From positions 1 through 7,878 of the forward strand of contig CAYWTX010000143.1 in the NCBI GenBank assembly GCA_964461295.1: DNA of 7,878 nt, given 5' to 3'. The notes beneath the pieces were generated by a model. It had not been told where the DNA came from. It saw only the letters and a list, made by a program, of their open reading frames with translations, and ran no database searches. Each line of letters begins with the position of its first letter. Positions within the stretch are counted from its first letter, which is position 1. Source of the stretch: CAYWTX01 sp964461295. GTDB lineage: Bacteria > Planctomycetota > Phycisphaerae > SM23-33. The position numbers and the translations under genes were made by a program. This document shows, one piece after another, positions 5,116 through 7,878 of the stretch.

Positions 5116-7425
5116 GTGACATCGCCAAGAGGCAAGCAGGTCGCCGAATTGCCGCGCGATTCGTCGAACGGCTTGCCTCTTGGCGTTGATGGGGATTGCG
5201 GCCCGGCTTCGCCGCGCCTCATCATGGCGTCCGTCGGCGCCATCGGCTTCTCCGCCACGATCACCCAACTCGTGCTGATGCGCGAGTTGCTGTGCGTCCT
5301 GGCCGGCAACGAGCTGATCCTCGGCGTCATCCTCGGCAACTGGTTCCTGCTCACCGGGCTGGGGGCTGCCCTGGGCCGCACCGCCGGAACCCTGCGCCGG
5401 CCGCTGGGCGTGCTGACGGCCGCGCAGGTGCTGGTGGCGCTTCTCCCGGCCGCCAGCGTAGTGGCGTTGCGGATGCTGCGCGACTCGCTGTTCATCCGGG
5501 GTTCGGAGATCGGCCCAGCCGGAAGCGCGGTGGCGTCGTTGGCGCTGTTGGGGCCGTACTGCGTGGTGTCGGGCTATGTGCTGACGCTGGCGTGCGGGAT
5601 CGCGGGAGGGGGCAATGCCGCTTGCGGCAGGCAGGACCTGGGGCGAGCGGACGGCGTTCGGCGAGCCGCAAGCGGCGCCTGGGGCGTTCAGGCCATTGGG
5701 CGCGTGTACGCCTGGGACGTGCTGGGCGGGATCGCCGGGGGCCTGGCGTTCACGTTCCTGCTGGTGCACGTGATGAGCGACCTGGCGGCGCTGTACGTTC
5801 CGGCCGCGGCGAACCTCGCCCTGGCGGCGGCGCTGTCGTTGCGGCTGCGGCGATGGGCGTGGGCTGCCGCGGCGGGCGTGGTCGCGGCCGGCGCGGCCGT
5901 GGCGGTTGCGGCCGTCGATTGGGGCGCCCTGTCCACGCGGGCGGCGTTTTCCGGCCAGGAAGTCGTGTACGACTCGGCCGGGCCGTATGGCCGGGTGGTG
6001 GTGACGCGCGGCGGCGAGCAGCACACCTTCTTCCACAGCGGCGTGCCGCTGTTCACCACGAACGACACCGAGCGCATCGAGGAGACGGTGCATCTGGCGA
6101 TGGCCCAGCGTCCGGCGGCCAGCAGCGCGCTCATTTTGTGCGGCGGGGTGTCCGGCACGGCGGCCGAGGCGATGAAATACCCGGCCATGGGGAAGGTTGT
6201 GGCCGCGGAGATCAACCCGCGGGTGATCGAGGCGGCGCGGCGGTTCGTGCCCGGCAACCTTGCCGACGGGCGGATCCGCCTGGAGCCGACTGACGGGCGG
6301 CGGCTGCTCCGCCGCGGCGGCGAGTTGTTCGACGTGATCCTCTCCGACGCGCCCGACCCGTCCACATCGCAGATCAACCGGTTTTTCACGGCCGAGTTCG
6401 CCGCCGAGGCGAAAGCCCGCCTGCGGGCCGGCGGCGTGCTGGCCGTGTCGCTGGGCAGCTACGCCAACTTCATCAGCCCCGAGACCGGCGCGATGCTCGC
6501 CACCATGCAGCGGACGCTCAAGACGGCGTTCGCCAACGTGCTGATCCTCCCGGCCGGGCGCGTCGTGCTGCTGGCGTCCGACGGACCGCTGACGGCCGAG
6601 GTGGCGCCCGCGATGCGGCAGGCGGGCGTGGAGACCCGATGGGTCACGCCGCAGTACGCCTTCAGCACGCTGACTCCCGAGCGCCTGGCCGACCTGCGCG
6701 CCGCGGGCGGCGCGGGCGGTGCCGTGAACCGCGACTTCACGCCGAGCCTGTACTTCCTGCACCTGCGGCAGTGGCTCAGCCGCCACGGGGCGCGGGTCAC
6801 GGTTGGCGAGGCGGCCGTGCTGGTCGCAGTGGTGCTGGGCGTGGTCGTGTTGCTGGTTCGCGGCGGGCGGGTGGGCACGGTCGTGTTCACGACCGGCTTC
6901 GCGGCGTCGGCGTTGGAGGTGGTGGTGCTGCTGGGCTACCAGATCGCGCACGGCAGCCTGTACGAAGGGCTGGGGCTGATTGTCACGGCGTTCATGGCGG
7001 GCTTGGCGGCGGGAGTGGTGCTGGCCAACCGGCGGCCGGCGCAGCGCCCGCGGCGGGCGCTGGCGCTGGTAACGGCGGCCGTGGCGGGGTTTGCCGTCGC
7101 GTTGCCGGCAGGCGTGTGGGCGTTGACGCGGCCGGTGGGTCCTGCCGCGGCGGCGCTGTCGGCGTACGGGGCGTTCCCGCTGCTGACGGGCGTGCTGGGC
7201 GCCCTGGTCGGGGCCGCGTTCCCGCTGGCGGTCGCCGCGTCCGCGACGAGCGGCGCGGCGACGACGGCAACGGCCGGGCGGATCTACGCGGCCGACTACG
7301 TCGGCGGCTGCGTGGGCGCCGTGCTGGTGAGCACGCTGCTGATCCCGCTGCTGGGCGTGCCGGCGGCGTGTGGTATCATTGCAGCGGTGAACGCGGGCGC
7401 GGCAGCTTTGCTGCTGCGTCGATAG
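5116..7425 (+). CDS. Polytopic membrane protein with a spermidine-synthase-like (SAM-binding fold) central domain
   Basis: A 769-residue protein with membrane segments on both sides of a soluble Rossmann-type domain. The N-terminal membrane half starts at SVGAIGFSATITQLVLMREL (from about residue 38) and runs to about 275. The synthase-like domain (about 285-555) has YDSAGPYGRVVV, the nucleotide-fold loop CGGVSG (342-347), acidic EINP (365-368), SDAPDPST (410-417) and QINRFFT (419-425). Four or more helices follow from about 570. The canonical polyamine-synthase substrate segment (a GxxQ motif, then Asp and Tyr/Glu) reads HSGVPLFTTNDTERIEE here, so polyamine synthesis is doubtful; substrate unknown. 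Both membrane halves share the motif GR[VI]YA-D--GG, suggesting duplication. The start is uncertain: GTG at 5116 has a weak AGGA ten bases upstream and its first 36 residues are translated from an inverted repeat and flanks; ATG at 5224 begins just before the conserved region but has no ribosome site. Residues of about 163-193 look like an insertion encoded by a second inverted repeat. Confidence 0.82.
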   Translation: MTSPRGKQVAELPRDSSNGLPLGVDGDCGPASPRLIMASVGAIGFSATITQLVLMRELLCVLAGNELILGVILGNWFLLTGLGAALGRTAGTLRRPLGVLTAAQVLVALLPAASVVALRMLRDSLFIRGSEIGPAGSAVASLALLGPYCVVSGYVLTLACGIAGGGNAACGRQDLGRADGVRRAASGAWGVQAIGRVYAWDVLGGIAGGLAFTFLLVHVMSDLAALYVPAAANLALAAALSLRLRRWAWAAAAGVVAAGAAVAVAAVDWGALSTRAAFSGQEVVYDSAGPYGRVVVTRGGEQHTFFHSGVPLFTTNDTERIEETVHLAMAQRPAASSALILCGGVSGTAAEAMKYPAMGKVVAAEINPRVIEAARRFVPGNLADGRIRLEPTDGRRLLRRGGELFDVILSDAPDPSTSQINRFFTAEFAAEAKARLRAGGVLAVSLGSYANFISPETGAMLATMQRTLKTAFANVLILPAGRVVLLASDGPLTAEVAPAMRQAGVETRWVTPQYAFSTLTPERLADLRAAGGAGGAVNRDFTPSLYFLHLRQWLSRHGARVTVGEAAVLVAVVLGVVVLLVRGGRVGTVVFTTGFAASALEVVVLLGYQIAHGSLYEGLGLIVTAFMAGLAAGVVLANRRPAQRPRRALALVTAAVAGFAVALPAGVWALTRPVGPAAAALSAYGAFPLLTGVLGALVGAAFPLAVAASATSGAATTATAGRIYAADYVGGCVGAVLVSTLLIPLLGVPAACGIIAAVNAGAAALLLRR
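5123..5185. repeat. Long inverted repeat with perfect 15-bp arms, at the 5' end of the membrane enzyme gene
   Basis: CGCCAAGAGGCAAGC at 5123-5137 is exactly complementary to 5171-5185. The 33-base centre folds further: 5141-5149 pairs with 5159-5167 at eight of nine positions, leaving a nine-base loop. The structure starts 20 bases after the Memo-AMMECR1 stop. There is no T run, so a standard intrinsic terminator is unlikely, although an attenuating or RNA-stabilising role between the two genes is possible. If translation starts at 5116 it lies in frame within codons 3-24; if at 5224 it lies in the intergenic gap. Its plan (arm, AGG, centre with TTCGTCGA, arm) resembles the repeat at 5617-5676. 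Confidence 0.8.
5617..5676. repeat. In-frame inverted repeat with perfect 12-bp arms inside the membrane enzyme gene
   Basis: GCCGCTTGCGGC at 5617-5628 is exactly complementary to 5665-5676, separated by 36 bases (a multiple of three). The arms are codon-aligned and translate to AACG (168-171) and AASG (184-187). The centre begins AGG and ends TTCGGCGA, close to the AGG and TTCGTCGA in the centre of the repeat at 5123-5185, although the arm sequences differ. The encoded residues (roughly 163-193, rich in Gly, Arg and Ala) interrupt an otherwise hydrophobic region just before the conserved IGRVYAWDVLGG, as expected of an inserted element. Confidence 0.7.
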
Positions 7426-7451
7426 CGGGCAACTGACCCGGAAATGCTACA

Positions 7452-7727
7452 ATGAAGCAGGAGACTGGCAAGCCGTTTGGCTGGTTCGTCGTGAAGGCCG
7501 TGAGGCTCTCCGGCTGGGTGCTGCTGGTGCTGATGATCGTGTTCACCGTGACCGGCTACGGCCTGACGGGCAAGTACGGCTGCACGGAGTTGATCGGCAA
7601 GCGTGTTTCGGAGGTGCTCCACTACGAACTGGACGAGGTGCTGCTGGCGGTGCTGGCCGTGCATGTGGGGGCGGCCCTGTGGATCGCCATGAGGAGGTGG
7701 GGATGGATCGGGCGGAAGAAGACCTGA
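7452..7727 (+). CDS. Small two-helix cytochrome b-like membrane protein (resembles DUF4405)
   Basis: A 91-residue membrane protein with two predicted helices: about residues 12-34 (VVKAVRLSGWVLLVLMIVF) and about 57-79. The second helix begins with His57 and carries His71, and ends before the basic patch RRWGWIGRKK. TGYGLTGKYG follows the first helix, as in small b-type cytochrome families of the DUF4405 kind, where His residues in the helices ligate haem. His57 and His71 are 14 residues apart on one helix, the spacing used in cytochrome b helices that bind two stacked haems. The usual family members have more helices, so this one may act as a dimer. Likely role: electron transfer across or within the membrane, perhaps for the neighbouring envelope proteins (inference). 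The gene follows the previous one by 26 bases, has only a weak GGAAA as ribosome site, and overlaps the next gene by 25 bases. Confidence 0.65.
   Translation: MKQETGKPFGWFVVKAVRLSGWVLLVLMIVFTVTGYGLTGKYGCTELIGKRVSEVLHYELDEVLLAVLAVHVGAALWIAMRRWGWIGRKKT
7692..7697 (+). promoter_or_regulatory. Ribosome binding site of the last (truncated) gene
   Basis: AGGAGG followed by five bases and then ATG at 7703, all inside the 3' end of the cytochrome-like gene. This supports a real, translationally coupled gene in the overlapping frame. Confidence 0.75.
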
Positions 7728-7878
7728 CGCCGACGGACGACATTCCGAATGCGGAGGGGAGGTCCGCAACCCAACACAGCCGCGTCGTGCCGACGCGGTC
7801 GGGTGCCAATGAGGGACCGCTTTCGCAGAAGGACGCGATGGATACGCTGTCGCTGGCCGACGCAAGGGATACGCCTCC
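7703..7878 (+). CDS. N-terminus of an unidentified gene, cut by the right window edge
   Basis: From ATG at 7703 the frame is open for 58 codons to the edge of the window. The visible part is hydrophilic and acidic at first (MDRAEEDLTPTDDIPNAEG), with no membrane segment, signal peptide, cysteine or recognisable motif. A second in-frame ATG at 7838, preceded by AAGGA four bases upstream, begins MDTLSLADARDTP and may be the ancestral start. The stretch between the two could be an added extension, because it holds a small inverted repeat at 7780-7798. The strong ribosome site and the 25-base overlap with the cytochrome-like gene make it part of the same operon. I cannot name it. The missing radical SAM partner of the Memo-AMMECR1 fusion, or a redox protein, are context-based guesses only. 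Confidence 0.6.
   Translation, partial: MDRAEEDLTPTDDIPNAEGRSATQHSRVVPTRSGANEGPLSQKDAMDTLSLADARDTP
7780..7798. repeat. Short perfect inverted repeat in the last gene
   Basis: CCGCGTCG at 7780-7787 and CGACGCGG at 7791-7798 are perfectly complementary around a three-base TGC loop. It lies in frame within codons 26-32 of the truncated gene. The loop and arms do not resemble the two larger repeats. No T run follows, and it sits well inside the frame, so it is not a plausible terminator. Confidence 0.55.

Noticed and set aside
5123..5185. Intrinsic transcription terminator after the Memo-AMMECR1 gene
   Set aside because: The stem is strong but no T run follows, and the next three genes look co-transcribed; an attenuating role is left open.
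5110..6951. A 613-codon open frame on the minus strand
   Set aside because: It is antisense to the membrane enzyme gene, with low-complexity Arg/Gln/His-rich composition and no domain pattern.
7371..7379. Extended -10-like TGGTATCAT before the cytochrome-like gene
   Set aside because: It lies inside the upstream coding sequence, has no supporting -35 box, and the close gene spacing does not require a separate promoter.
7445..7453. Extended -10-like TGCTACAAT overlapping the start codon of the cytochrome-like gene
   Set aside because: A transcript from it would begin downstream of the start codon, so it cannot serve this gene.
7296..7865. A 189-codon minus-strand open frame at the right end
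   Set aside because: It is antisense to three plus-strand genes with better ribosome sites and recognisable features, and shows no family pattern.

Overview
The window is GC-rich bacterial DNA, densely coding, with opposite-strand open frames that are shadows of the real genes. The gene set suggests a planctomycete-like genome, perhaps from the Phycisphaerae. It includes an ExeA-type ATPase paired with a GspB-like protein starting MSLINEALKRAEAD, a Memo-AMMECR1 fusion, and a spermidine-synthase-like domain flanked by membrane segments. This placement is inference; no rRNA or other marker gene is present.

Layout. Positions 1-1427 (+) hold the 3' part of a gene for an alpha/beta-hydrolase-fold protein, cut by the left edge. 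It converges on a two-gene minus-strand operon: the ATPase (3053-2232) and the GspB-like membrane protein (2232-1450), whose stop and start codons share one base. A 394-base divergent gap (3054-3447) carries a consensus-like -10 box, a possible REP-type hairpin and a GC-rich leader hairpin.

From 3448 to the right edge is a plus-strand gene string that looks like one operon. It holds a Memo-AMMECR1 fusion with a lipoprotein signal (3448-5103), a 769-residue membrane protein with a central spermidine-synthase-like domain (5116-7425), a 91-residue two-helix cytochrome b-like protein with two histidines 14 residues apart (7452-7727), and the start of an unidentified gene overlapping it (7703-7878, cut by the right edge).

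How they may work together. The ATPase and GspB-like pair resemble the module that helps place a type II secretion or pilus secretin, but no other secretion gene is visible. In the plus-strand string, the lipoprotein, the membrane enzyme and the small haem protein would all sit at or in the cytoplasmic membrane. This points to an uncharacterised envelope redox, metal or SAM-related system (inference). The radical SAM enzyme that usually completes AmmeMemoRadiSam sets is not seen; the truncated last gene is the first place to look.

The most unusual DNA structure is a pair of inverted repeats inside the spermidine-synthase-like gene (5123-5185 and 5617-5676). They have different perfect arms (15 and 12 bp) but similar centres, and a smaller one lies in the last gene. 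They look like short palindromic elements tolerated in frame inside coding sequence.
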